A stretch of DNA of 20,326 nucleotides from Magnetococcales bacterium (GTDB lineage: Bacteria > Pseudomonadota > Magnetococcia > Magnetococcales > DC0425bin3). The DNA lies in the NCBI GenBank assembly GCA_015229045.1, contig JADGCJ010000052.1:1-20326 (forward strand), read 5' to 3'. Under the pieces are notes generated by a model. The model searched no databases. It was not told the DNA's origin and was given only the letters and a program-made list of their open reading frames with translations. Below are positions 1 through 7,379 of the stretch, piece by piece. A program made the position numbers and the translations under genes. Position 1 is the first letter of the stretch, and each line of letters starts with the position of its first letter.

Positions 1-111
1 CTCTTCTTTGAGAAGTTCGCTCAGGAAGCCTTCCAGGATGTCAAAGTTGGCCTTGCTGCGCAAAAGCCGCTTCAAGGCCCAATCAAAGCTGATCAATCGT
101 CGTTGTGTCAC
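1..111 (-). CDS. Rpn/PD-(D/E)XK nuclease transposase-family protein, N-terminal fragment
   Basis: Reading leftward from a GTG at 109-111, 37 codons stay open to the window edge and read VTQRRLISFDWALKRLL followed by RSKANFDILEGFLSELL. From memory this matches the conserved N-terminus of the COG5464 / Rpn-type PD-(D/E)XK nuclease family, often annotated as transposase, whose members typically begin with an ISFDWA-K-LLRSKANF-ILEGFLSELL pattern. Such proteins are linked to RecA-independent recombination, but their cellular role is poorly defined. The catalytic residues lie beyond the window, so intactness cannot be judged. A weak GAAAGAG Shine-Dalgarno lies seven bases before the GTG; a stronger AGGAGG about 20 bases upstream is too distant for this start, and an in-frame upstream GTG is possible. 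It follows the carbonic anhydrase gene by about 38 bases on the same strand. Confidence 0.72.
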   Translation of the reverse strand, partial: MTQRRLISFDWALKRLLRSKANFDILEGFLSELLKEE

Positions 112-149
112 GTTGGGACTCTTTCGCGTTGCCTCCTGTCCATCCGGCG

Positions 150-722
150 TCACTCCCCGGCGGGTGGGGACCCGGAGCCGCTTTGTCCCCCATGCACCAG
201 GCGGTACTGGGCAGCCAGACGGCGATAATTCTCGGCGGTGGCGCGGATCGACTGGCGTTCGGTTTCCGAGGTGGTGCGGAGTTGCCGGGCGGGGGATCCC
301 ATCCACATGGTTCCTTCGGGGACGTCCTTGCCCGGGGTCAGGAGAGAACCAGCCCCAATGATCGACTCCCGTCCGATGGTCGCATTATCCAGGACGATGG
401 CCCCGATGCCGATCAGGCAGGCATCTTCCAGGCGGCAGGCGTGCAGAACCACCTTGTGACCGACGACGATGTCGTTGCCGATGATGGTGGAAAATCCTTG
501 CGGTGAGCTTTCCGTCGGGCGGGCAACATGCACCACGGAGCCATCCTGAATGCTGGTCCGTTCGCCGATACGAATAAAATTGACATCGCCGCGAATCACC
601 ACTCCCGGCCAGACGGACGACTCGGCTCCGATGTGTACATCGCCGATGATCACGGCATCGGGATGTACAAAGGCAGCGGGATGAATCTCAGGAAAAATGC
701 CCCGGTAGGGATAAACAGGCAT
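150..722 (-). CDS. Gamma-class carbonic anhydrase family protein
   Basis: The 190-residue product is a left-handed beta-helix (hexapeptide repeat) protein of the gamma carbonic anhydrase / YrdA-PaaY family, which can catalyse CO2 hydration with a metal held by three histidines at trimer interfaces. Repeats of the I-G-D / I-G-x type run from about residue 24 to 130. The expected ligands are visible as His65 (VVHV), His89 (VGHK) and His94 (VLHA), with the RGD of the active-site region at 44-46. A C-terminal helix (about 150-176) and a short Gly/Ser/Pro tail follow. The ATG is preceded by AAGGA at good spacing. It lies 27 bases after the SPOR gene on the same strand, so co-transcription with mutS and the SPOR gene is likely. 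Many homologues have no proven carbonic anhydrase activity, so the substrate is not certain. Confidence 0.93.
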   Translation of the reverse strand: MPVYPYRGIFPEIHPAAFVHPDAVIIGDVHIGAESSVWPGVVIRGDVNFIRIGERTSIQDGSVVHVARPTESSPQGFSTIIGNDIVVGHKVVLHACRLEDACLIGIGAIVLDNATIGRESIIGAGSLLTPGKDVPEGTMWMGSPARQLRTTSETERQSIRATAENYRRLAAQYRLVHGGQSGSGSPPAGE

Positions 723-749
723 GGAAGAGTCCTTATGGCTGGCGGCTGA

Positions 750-2183
750 TCACCTGGTGGTTGGAATCAGAGTGGCTTTCAACCCAGTACGTTGCCGGAA
801 GGCATCCAGGGCCACGGCGGCATGACGGGCGCCCCGGATTGGGCCAACACGCACGGAAAGCCAGCGGCGATGCCTGGAATCATGCACTTTGTGTACGTGG
901 GGGCGATAGCCTTTTTTGCGCAAGTATGCCAGGGCTCTGTCCGGGCTGCCATGGATTTGACTGGGTGACACACGTATATCGAAGATCGAGCCGACGGCAC
1001 TACCTCTTTTTTTGCCTCGGTGTCCCTTGGTGTACGAGGCCTCGGATCTGGCCCGGTGGCCAACACCCTGGTGGGCGACGGTCTGCCGGGATGTCGGGCG
1101 AGTTGTGGCTCTGGCAGGGGATGTTCTGGGCGACAGGCCCGGCTTTTCTGCGGCCTCTTCTTCGTCATCCTGCCGGGGGGTGCTCTCCGTGCTTTTCCGG
1201 CTTGTGGTGGGGGATGACGCGGCAACCCCTTTCTTGGGGGCGGTGCCATCCTGGTTGCGAGCCAGATAACGCGCCGGGATTGTCTCGCTTTTCTGCTCTG
1301 CGGTGCCGATGACCAGGACAGCAGGCAGCTTTGATTTTTCCAGAAAGGCTTGCAAGGCGGTTTGTGCTGACTGACGGTCAGGGTAGGATCCCATGCGGAC
1401 ATAGTGCCACTTGTGGTTATCGGCATCCTTGGCCGATTCCAGACGGGGTTCATAGCCCAGGGAGCGCAAAGACCTGATCGTATTGTAGGCATGTTCCGGG
1501 GCCAGACTCGCCTCCACCTGGATGGAGTAGCGCAAATCCTCTTTGGGCGGATCACGTGGCGGAGGTGTTTGCGCGGCGGTAGCCGGAGCGGCGGCGATGG
1601 CCTGTAAAGCCGACAAAGGCGACATGGCAATCAGCAGATGATTGTCGATGCGCTGAAGATGTTCCGCCAGTTGCAGAGCCAGCTGGCCGGTTGCCTGGCG
1701 CAGATCGGTATCGTTGGCGAGAGGGGCCAGGGCCAGCCAGACCATGCGGGACTGGGGAGGGTGATAGAGTTCCAGTGCGAGAAAACCGGCTTGCCCAGGG
1801 ACCAGGGTGTAACCGACGATATAATCAGCCCCCAACTGGGAAAGCTGTGTGGCCCCCTGACTGGTACGAGGGTCGGGGGCACCCGTCGGCAGGAGGTAGG
1901 CCGGAACACCCAGATCGAGTTTCTGGAACCCTTGCAGTCGGCTCAAGGCTTGATGAATGGCATTCAGGACGCGCGTGGCCTGGGCTTCATCCACCTTGCT
2001 GCCATCGGCCCCTTCGAGGGGATAGATCCAGATGCGAGGATGGCCCTTGGAAGGCGTTTCTTTGGCAATGGCCGTGTTCGCCAGAGAGGAAAATGCCAAA
2101 AAGACCAACAGGGCAACCATCCAGGATCCTGGTTTGTGTCGTGGTCGTGGTCGATGCGTGTCCGACGTGATCAAGGAGGTCAT
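750..2183 (-). CDS. Secreted protein with two SPOR domains
   Basis: This 477-residue protein has a basic N-terminus, a hydrophobic stretch at 21-38 and an AIA-KE signal-peptidase-like site near residue 40, so it is probably exported. Residues 50-180 form an unnamed domain whose GADYIVGYTLVPG and ELYHP..RMVWL stretches recall the CsgG/FlgO/TolB-N-like fold; this is a weak pattern match. A SPOR domain (about 217-293) follows. A low-complexity Lys/Arg/Ser/Thr linker (300-398) leads to a second SPOR-like domain (399-474). SPOR domains bind denuded septal peptidoglycan glycans, so a cell-wall role in the periplasm is inferred. The ATG lies only four bases after the mutS stop codon, with GGAG abutting it. 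That spacing is poor, so the in-frame TTG at 2172-2174, nine bases from the same GGAG, could be the real start. The layout implies translation coupled to mutS. Confidence 0.85.
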   Translation of the reverse strand: MTSLITSDTHRPRPRHKPGSWMVALLVFLAFSSLANTAIAKETPSKGHPRIWIYPLEGADGSKVDEAQATRVLNAIHQALSRLQGFQKLDLGVPAYLLPTGAPDPRTSQGATQLSQLGADYIVGYTLVPGQAGFLALELYHPPQSRMVWLALAPLANDTDLRQATGQLALQLAEHLQRIDNHLLIAMSPLSALQAIAAAPATAAQTPPPRDPPKEDLRYSIQVEASLAPEHAYNTIRSLRSLGYEPRLESAKDADNHKWHYVRMGSYPDRQSAQTALQAFLEKSKLPAVLVIGTAEQKSETIPARYLARNQDGTAPKKGVAASSPTTSRKSTESTPRQDDEEEAAEKPGLSPRTSPARATTRPTSRQTVAHQGVGHRARSEASYTKGHRGKKRGSAVGSIFDIRVSPSQIHGSPDRALAYLRKKGYRPHVHKVHDSRHRRWLSVRVGPIRGARHAAVALDAFRQRTGLKATLIPTTR

Positions 2184-2186
2184 CTC

Positions 2187-4889
2187 CTATGCGGTAGCGG
2201 CCATTTCCTTCAGCCGGTAGAGGGTTTCCATGGCTTGGCGCGGTGTCAGGGAATCGGTATCCAGGGCCATGATCTCGGTGATGACAGGGTGCGACGACCT
2301 TTCATCATGCGAGTTCTTTGCCAACATGGCGGTTGGTGGCGCAGGTGTGTGATATCGATCTGCAGTCGGGTCGGATGGTTGACCAGGGGGAAGATTGTTC
2401 GGCAACACAAGTTGATGGGCTGGATCACCCTCCAATGTGGCCAGAATGGCATCCGCCTGCTGGGTGACCTGCCGGGGCAGACCGGCGAACCGGGCAACAT
2501 GGATGCCATAGGAGCGGTTGGCCTGGCCACGCATGATGGTGTGCAGAAAAAGAATGGTCTCCTGCCACTCCTGCACCGCCACCGTGTGATTGACCACGCC
2601 GGACCGATGCTGTTCGAGGGCGGTCAGTTCGTGATAATGGGTGGCGAAGATGGTACGGGCACCGATGACATCGTGGATGTGTTCCGCCACGGCCTGGGCG
2701 ATGGCCAGACCATCGAGAGTGGAGGTTCCCCGACCGATTTCATCCAGAAGGATCAGCGAATGGTGTGTGGCCTGATGAAGAATATGGGCCGTCTCGGTCA
2801 TTTCGACCATGAAGGTGGAGCGTCCGCCGGCCAGATCATCCCCGGCCCCGACCCGGGTGAAGATGCGGTCCACCAGGCCGATGCGGGCTGATTGCGCCGG
2901 AACGAAAGAGCCTGTGTGGGCCATCAGGGTGATCAGGGCGACCTGTCGCATCCAGGTAGATTTTCCGCCCATATTGGGTCCGGTCAGCATGATCAGTCGA
3001 TGATTGTCGCCATCGAGCAGGGCATCGTTGGGAACGAAGGGTTTGTCGGTGAAGAGTTCAACGACGGGATGGCGGCCCTGGCGAATGTCGAGGGTGGTGT
3101 CGGCGTGGACCTCCGGGCGGCAATAGTGGTGTCGTTCCGCCATTTCGGCGAAGGCGGCGAGAAGATCCAGTGTGGCCAGGGCACGTGCGGTGACCTGCAA
3201 GGGCGCGGTGTGTGTTGCGACATCTTGACGGATGGCGTCGCAGAGAGTCTCTTCGCGGCGAACCAGACCCTCTTCGGCGTTTTCAATACTCTCTTCGAGT
3301 TCCTTCAGTTCGGCGGTGACATAGCGCACGGCGTTGGTCATGGTTTGTCGTTGCTGGTAGCGATGGGGGACTTTTTCCAGCTGGGCGTTGCTTACCTCGA
3401 TGCTGTAGCCAAAGGTTCGATGATATTGAATCTTCAACCGGGCGATTCCTGTCTTTTTTTGTTCGTCCCGCTCCATGGCCTGGATCAATAATTTACCCTC
3501 CCGGGCCGTGGTGCGCAGGCGGTCCAGATGCGCGTCGAAACCGTTGCGGATGATGTTGCCCTCTTTCTGGTCGGTGGGGAGTGGATCGTCTGCCAAGGCG
3601 GTCTGGAGGCGATCGTGCAGGGCTTCGTGTCCCCTGATGTTATCAAGCAGGATCGCCAGGAGGGAGGGAATCTTGGGGTTGTCCAGCAGGGCGGCAAGGT
3701 TGGGCAGACGAGCCAGGGATCCACGCAGAGAGCCGAGGTCGCGCGGGGATGATCGCCCCAGCGTGATGCGGGAGAGGAGCCGTTCCAGGTCGGCGATCCC
3801 CTTCAGTTCTGTTCGCAGGTGCAGGCGCAGGCCTGGATCCCGCAGGAGCCAGGCGACGGCATCTTGACGCTGGTGGATGGCATCGATCTGGCGCAGGGGG
3901 CGATTCAACCAGGCTGCCATCAGGCGGCTGCCCAGGGACGTCATGGTGAGGTCCAGGGTGGCCAGCAGGCTGCCTTTGCGTTGGCGATCGTGCAGCGTGG
4001 TATTGATTTCCAGATTGCGTCGGCAGATGTCGTCCAGGATCAAGACATCGTTGGGTTCGATGCGGGTCAGGGAGGTGATGTGACGCACAGACCCTTTCTG
4101 GGTCTCCAGACAATAGCCGATGAGGGCGCCTGCCGCCGCCTGACACACCGGGGAGTCTTCGATGCCAAAAGCGTCCAGGGTGGTAACCTGAAAATGGTCC
4201 AGGAGATTGCGTGTGCCGTGGTCCGGGTCAAACTCCCAATCGGGGCGGCGGGTGAGGCGATGACCGATGGCGGCCATATCCTCCGGCGGATCCCAACCCT
4301 CGGGGATGATCACCTCGGAGGGGGAGAGGAGAGAGATCTCCGTCAAGGTGCGATCCAGGGTGCGCGTCAGTACCACCTGAAAAACCCCCGTGGAGAGGTC
4401 AAGCGCGGCCACTGCCAGTTCATTGTTTTGCTGGTTTTTTTGTGCGGCGGTCAGGGCCAGGGCTACGAGATAGTTGTTGGCCAGCGGATCCAGCAGGTCG
4501 TCTTCGGTGAGAGTTCCGGGAGTGACGGTGCGCACGACGGCGCGTTTGACGGGTCCGCGTCCCGCGCCGGGGAGTTCCATTTGTTCGCAGATGGCCACCT
4601 TGTGGCCGGCGTCGAGGAATTTCTTGAGGTAGATTCTGGCCTGGTGGTGTGGAACACCGGCCATGGGGATGGGTTTTCCGGCGGAGTGGCCGCGTTGCGT
4701 CAAGGCGATGCCCAACACCTCGGCCGCTTTTTTGGCATCCTCGTAAAACATCTCATAGAAGTCTCCCATGCGGTAAAACAGAATTGTTTCGGGGTGGGCC
4801 TTCTTGAGAGAGAGATACTGCTGCATGACGGGAGTATGACCTTCCATCCCGTCGATGGTTGAGGAGTGTTTGGTAGGGTTCATTGTCAT
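2187..4889 (-). CDS. mutS: DNA mismatch repair protein MutS
   Basis: The 900-residue product has the full MutS architecture and normal length. The mismatch-binding domain I carries GDFYEMFYED, with the Phe-X-Glu wedge at F44-E46. Connector, core and clamp domains span roughly 130-600. The ATPase has Walker A TGPNMGGKST (636-645), the DDLAGGRSTF motif (684-693), Walker B LILLDEIGRGTS (712-723) and the ATHYHEL switch (749-755). A QLVLP sequence (826-830) fits a beta-clamp binding motif, and the LTPRQAMETLYRLKEM tail (881-896) matches the C-terminal oligomerisation helices. It recognises mispairs and recruits MutL in the cytoplasm. The start codon lacks a clear Shine-Dalgarno; a second ATG two codons later is equally possible. 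A GATC-containing dyad lies just upstream. It is the first gene of a probable cluster with the SPOR protein and the carbonic anhydrase. Confidence 0.99.
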   Translation of the reverse strand: MTMNPTKHSSTIDGMEGHTPVMQQYLSLKKAHPETILFYRMGDFYEMFYEDAKKAAEVLGIALTQRGHSAGKPIPMAGVPHHQARIYLKKFLDAGHKVAICEQMELPGAGRGPVKRAVVRTVTPGTLTEDDLLDPLANNYLVALALTAAQKNQQNNELAVAALDLSTGVFQVVLTRTLDRTLTEISLLSPSEVIIPEGWDPPEDMAAIGHRLTRRPDWEFDPDHGTRNLLDHFQVTTLDAFGIEDSPVCQAAAGALIGYCLETQKGSVRHITSLTRIEPNDVLILDDICRRNLEINTTLHDRQRKGSLLATLDLTMTSLGSRLMAAWLNRPLRQIDAIHQRQDAVAWLLRDPGLRLHLRTELKGIADLERLLSRITLGRSSPRDLGSLRGSLARLPNLAALLDNPKIPSLLAILLDNIRGHEALHDRLQTALADDPLPTDQKEGNIIRNGFDAHLDRLRTTAREGKLLIQAMERDEQKKTGIARLKIQYHRTFGYSIEVSNAQLEKVPHRYQQRQTMTNAVRYVTAELKELEESIENAEEGLVRREETLCDAIRQDVATHTAPLQVTARALATLDLLAAFAEMAERHHYCRPEVHADTTLDIRQGRHPVVELFTDKPFVPNDALLDGDNHRLIMLTGPNMGGKSTWMRQVALITLMAHTGSFVPAQSARIGLVDRIFTRVGAGDDLAGGRSTFMVEMTETAHILHQATHHSLILLDEIGRGTSTLDGLAIAQAVAEHIHDVIGARTIFATHYHELTALEQHRSGVVNHTVAVQEWQETILFLHTIMRGQANRSYGIHVARFAGLPRQVTQQADAILATLEGDPAHQLVLPNNLPPGQPSDPTADRYHTPAPPTAMLAKNSHDERSSHPVITEIMALDTDSLTPRQAMETLYRLKEMAATA

Positions 4890-4891
4890 TC

Positions 4892-4903
4892 GATCATGTG
4901 ATC
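4892..4903. promoter_or_regulatory. GATC dyad immediately upstream of mutS
   Basis: The sequence GATCATGTGATC is an interrupted palindrome (GATCA, two bases, TGATC) ending three bases before the mutS start codon. It contains two GATC sites seven bases apart. It could be an operator, a Dam-sensitive control site or chance; no matching promoter boxes were found beside it. Confidence 0.25.
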
Positions 4904-5080
4904 ATCATCCTGTGGAGATCCACGGCATTTCATGTTGTTCATGAGCTGTGGAGGGCTGCCCGGCCGACAACGCCGTCCCTTTCGACACAACCCCTCCCGG
5001 GACACTCTTCCATGGAGAAGCGGATGGAGATCGCTCGTTGCCGTTGCGCACCCGTCCCGATCCGGGAACAGAGTCGGCGA

Positions 5081-5596
5081 TCAGGTTGGATGATTGATCA
5101 GGTAGACCAGACCCGGTGGCAGGATCAGCTCTCCGCGTTTGGGAAACTCCAGACAGCGACACTCTTCGGGCATTTGGATGGCGACGGTGCCCGAGTATTC
5201 GGCGCGTCGGCCGTCCGAGGTTTCGATCCAGGCGGGAATGGGCAGGTCATGGAAGCGGCCCAGCGAGGATCCTTGCTGGACCACCTGCCAGGGGAGTTGG
5301 TGATAAACGGCGCCCTGCTGGGGGACAGTCATATCATCGACCTCTTCTTCTCCTGCGCCCTCGTCTTCTCTGCTGTCGAGCGCCTCGCGGGTGATATCCG
5401 GCCTGGATCCAGATCCGGTACGGGAGCGCTCGAACCATTGCCCCAGAAGAACCCAAAAGATGGCCAGGATGACCCAGGTGAAGACATTTTCCAGCGTCAT
5501 CAATTCGCGAAAGTTACCACCATGGAACAGCAAGCCGATCATCAGGACTGCGGCTGCAGAGAGTAGCAATGTGCGAATCGGTATCATTGAGATCAT
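5081..5596 (-). CDS. Two-TM membrane protein of unknown function
   Basis: I do not recognise this 171-residue protein. Two hydrophobic segments are clear, at about 7-25 and 36-54, separated by a short loop. An acidic linker (REDEGAGEEEVDD, about 76-88) follows, then an apparently folded C-terminal part (90-171) ending in ELILPPGLVYLINHPT. It is probably an inner-membrane protein with a soluble domain. Support for its being real comes from a near-consensus sigma-70 promoter 42 bases upstream (5638-5667) on the same strand, and from GGAAGGG ahead of the start. Two ATGs compete: the one at 5594-5596 is almost on top of the GGAAGGG, while the one at 5585-5587 has better spacing (168 residues). 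It sits between cysC and mutS on the same strand, with no functional link evident. Confidence 0.7.
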   Translation of the reverse strand: MISMIPIRTLLLSAAAVLMIGLLFHGGNFRELMTLENVFTWVILAIFWVLLGQWFERSRTGSGSRPDITREALDSREDEGAGEEEVDDMTVPQQGAVYHQLPWQVVQQGSSLGRFHDLPIPAWIETSDGRRAEYSGTVAIQMPEECRCLEFPKRGELILPPGLVYLINHPT

Positions 5597-5637
5597 TCCC
5601 TTCCGATCATACAGGTACCCCTTATACAGGCACCGCC

Positions 5638-5667
5638 ATTATACAGAGCTTGTCGCATGTATTGCAA
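5638..5667 (-). promoter_or_regulatory. Sigma-70 type promoter for the two-TM protein gene
   Basis: On the minus strand TTGCAA (5662-5667) and a perfect TATAAT (5638-5643) are separated by 18 bases. The -10 box lies about 42 bases before the ATG at 5596. This is the best sigma-70 match I saw in the window, and it sits in the gap between cysC and the membrane protein gene, where a promoter is expected. Confidence 0.65.
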
Positions 5668-5771
5668 TCGGCAAAGATTCCAGGCGCTACCTGGTGTCGA
5701 CGGTCTGCACCGAACTCCCTCCATGGGTGGTTCCAGCCCCTGGCTCGGGACAGAAGAACACCTGTTCCGGG

Positions 5772-6374
5772 CTACAGGACAATCCGCGGCCGAATTTCGG
5801 TCACAATACGATCCACACAGCTGGCGATGTCCAATCGGCCAGTATCGAGGTCCAATTCGGGTGTGCGTGGTGGTTCGTAGGGTGAGGATATTCCGGTGAA
5901 GTTGGGTATTTGTCCGGCCCTCGCCTTGCGATAGAGACCTTTGACATCGCGTTGTTCGCAAATATCCAGGGAACAGTTGCAGTAAATTTCAAAGAATGTA
6001 CCCGGATCGACCAGATTGCGCACCCTTTGCCGGTCGGATTGAAAGGGGGAGATGAACGCGGCCAGTACAATGATACCGGCGTCGACCAGGAGTCGGGAGA
6101 CTTCGCCGATGCGGCGAATATTTTCGATGCGATCTTCGTTGGAGAAGCCAAGGTCCGCACACAGGCCATGGCGAATATTGTCGCCATCCAGGGTATAGGT
6201 ATGCAGACCCGATTCAAACAGTTTCGCTTCCGTGGCCTGGGCGAGGGTGGATTTTCCGGAGCCGGAGAGTCCGGTAAACCAGATGACCAACCCCTTGTGA
6301 CCATGACCCTTTTCCCGCTCTTGTCGGGTTACCATGACCGGGTGCCAGACCGTGTTTGAGCTTTTTTCGTTCAT
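5772..6374 (-). CDS. cysC: Adenylyl-sulfate (APS) kinase
   Basis: The 200-residue product is a complete APS kinase, which phosphorylates adenosine 5'-phosphosulfate with ATP to PAPS for sulfate assimilation or sulfonation. Visible motifs are the P-loop GLSGSGKS (35-42), DGDNIRHGL (63-71), ENIRRIGEVS (84-93), FISPF (107-111, Ser109 being the position that is phosphorylated in some homologues), GLYRKARAG (146-154), NFTGI (158-162) and SPYE (164-167). The N-terminus NTVWH...R shows the usual CysC leader. It is not fused to, or flanked by, ATP sulfurylase (cysDN), sulfotransferase or PAPS reductase genes, so its partners are elsewhere. An inverted repeat 58 bases upstream (6432-6454) may be an operator. 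The next gene downstream has its own promoter. Confidence 0.97.
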   Translation of the reverse strand: MNEKSSNTVWHPVMVTRQEREKGHGHKGLVIWFTGLSGSGKSTLAQATEAKLFESGLHTYTLDGDNIRHGLCADLGFSNEDRIENIRRIGEVSRLLVDAGIIVLAAFISPFQSDRQRVRNLVDPGTFFEIYCNCSLDICEQRDVKGLYRKARAGQIPNFTGISSPYEPPRTPELDLDTGRLDIASCVDRIVTEIRPRIVL

Positions 6375-6431
6375 GACCTTTAATTTTCACCAAAACCGAC
6401 TGGTGCCTATCTTTATGTTATGGAATCCTGT

Positions 6432-6454
6432 TTGAACGTTACCCTGGCGTTCAA
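6432..6454. promoter_or_regulatory. Inverted repeat upstream of cysC
   Basis: TTGAACG and CGTTCAA form perfect seven-base arms around a nine-base spacer, 58 bases before the cysC ATG. The size and spacing (16 bases centre to centre) suit a dimeric regulator, but it could also form an RNA hairpin in a leader. No known regulator is assigned. Confidence 0.35.
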
Positions 6455-6533
6455 GGGGAGAGGGACAAGCAGAAACGATGCCATCTTGAGGGCCATGGGC
6501 GGGCGGAACAACTGGCGAGGCGAACCATGGCGG

Positions 6534-6574
6534 AGAAACGCAAGCGACCGGACCCCGATCAGGCTCCGGTCGCT
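6534..6574 (-). terminator. Hairpin terminator after the rnhA/DUF465 pair
   Basis: AGCGACCGGA (6543-6552) and TCCGGTCGCT (6565-6574) form a perfect ten-base stem with a 12-base loop, starting 22 bases past the stop of the small gene at 6597. On the minus strand it is followed by TGCGTTTCTCC, a short and interrupted T tract, so termination may be partial. No T tract follows on the plus strand. Confidence 0.6.
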
Positions 6575-6596
6575 GGGAAGCCAGCAGATTCAGGGG

Positions 6597-6815
6597 TCAG
6601 ACACGTGCCTCGGTGTGGCGCTGGAGAATGGTGGCCATTCTGTCCTTGAGCAGCAGCTTCTCTTTCTTCAGACGCTCGACAGTGAAGTCACCGACGCTGC
6701 GCGGTCCCAATTCAGCGATTTTATCTTTCAGATTCTGGTGTTGTTGGTGGAGTTCCCGGAATTGAACATCGGTTTCCAACAACTCTTTGACAGCCTGGAG
6801 CTGGTCCTCGAACAT
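6597..6815 (-). CDS. DUF465 / YdcH-like small coiled-coil protein
   Basis: This 72-residue, mostly alpha-helical protein fits the DUF465 (YdcH) family: an N-terminal helix (about 5-32), a short turn with GPRS, then the characteristic ERLKKEKLLLKDRM helix (48-60). These proteins are small coiled-coil hairpins with no established biochemical role. The ATG has a strong Shine-Dalgarno (AAGGAGG) that begins right at the rnhA stop codon. The two genes are therefore almost certainly translated from one message. A stem-loop terminator follows. Confidence 0.88.
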   Translation of the reverse strand: MFEDQLQAVKELLETDVQFRELHQQHQNLKDKIAELGPRSVGDFTVERLKKEKLLLKDRMATILQRHTEARV

Positions 6816-6827
6816 GGAAGCCTCCTT

Positions 6828-7379
6828 CTAAGTGTGGATTCCTGTGAGAGAAAAACGATCTGTTGTGTGGGGAGAATCCGGGGAGGCTCCATCCGGGTCG
6901 GATGGCAGCTCCCCTTTCAGACCCATGTCAATAGCCTGGCGGGCCAACTGGTCGGCCAGTTCGTTGTCGGGATGACCTGCGTGGCCTTTGATCCACTCCC
7001 AGCGCACGGTGTGCTGACCGGCGAGAAGATCGAGCCTCTGCCACAGATCGGCATTGCGCACGGCTTTGCCATCTTTTTTGTGCCACTGGTGTGCTTTCCA
7101 GGCGTGTATCCAGCGCGTGATGCCATCCTTGACGTAGGTGGAATCCGTGACCAGGCGGACCTGGCAGCTTTTTTTCAGGGTGACGAGCGCGTGGATGGTC
7201 GCAAGCATTTCCATGCGATTGTTGGTGGTGTGCGCGGCAAACCCGAACAGCTGCCTGGCATGGGGCCCGTGACGCAGGACAACGCCCCAACCGCCAGGGC
7301 CGGGGTTGCCCCGACAGGCTCCGTCCGTATGGATGTCGACCCTGGGACGACGATCTGTCGTGGACTCGGAATGGATCAT
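6828..7379 (-). CDS. rnhA: Ribonuclease HI
   Basis: The 183-residue product is type 1 RNase H, which cleaves RNA in RNA-DNA hybrids during primer and R-loop removal. The fold starts with [19 protein letters not shown] (14-32). The catalytic acidic residues align as Asp19, Glu57 (NRMEML), Asp79 (VTDSTYV) and Asp143 (NELADQLA), with the mobile His133 in [10 protein letters not shown]. The basic handle region [16 protein letters not shown] (94-109) is present, as expected for the full bacterial enzyme. A 30-residue C-terminal tail (about 154-183) rich in Pro, Asp and Ser extends beyond the usual 155 residues. No convincing Shine-Dalgarno precedes the ATG. It heads a two-gene unit with the DUF465 protein. 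Confidence 0.97.
   Translation of the reverse strand: MIHSESTTDRRPRVDIHTDGACRGNPGPGGWGVVLRHGPHARQLFGFAAHTTNNRMEMLATIHALVTLKKSCQVRLVTDSTYVKDGITRWIHAWKAHQWHKKDGKAVRNADLWQRLDLLAGQHTVRWEWIKGHAGHPDNELADQLARQAIDMGLKGELPSDPDGASPDSPHTTDRFSLTGIHT

Noticed and set aside
1638..2891. 417-codon open frame on the plus strand
   Set aside because: It lies antisense to the SPOR gene and mutS, which have clear domains; its product is Gly/Arg/Gln-rich with no motif.
3819..4862. 347-codon plus-strand frame
   Set aside because: It is fully antisense to mutS and explained by GC-rich third-position shadowing.
4883..5566. 227-codon plus-strand frame over the gap upstream of mutS and the two-TM gene
   Set aside because: No ribosome site or domain; the opposite strand has a promoter and a protein with membrane topology.
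5756..5767. GAACACCTGTTC as a terminator after cysC
   Set aside because: Only a five-base stem with a two-base loop, located inside the gap end and with no T tract.
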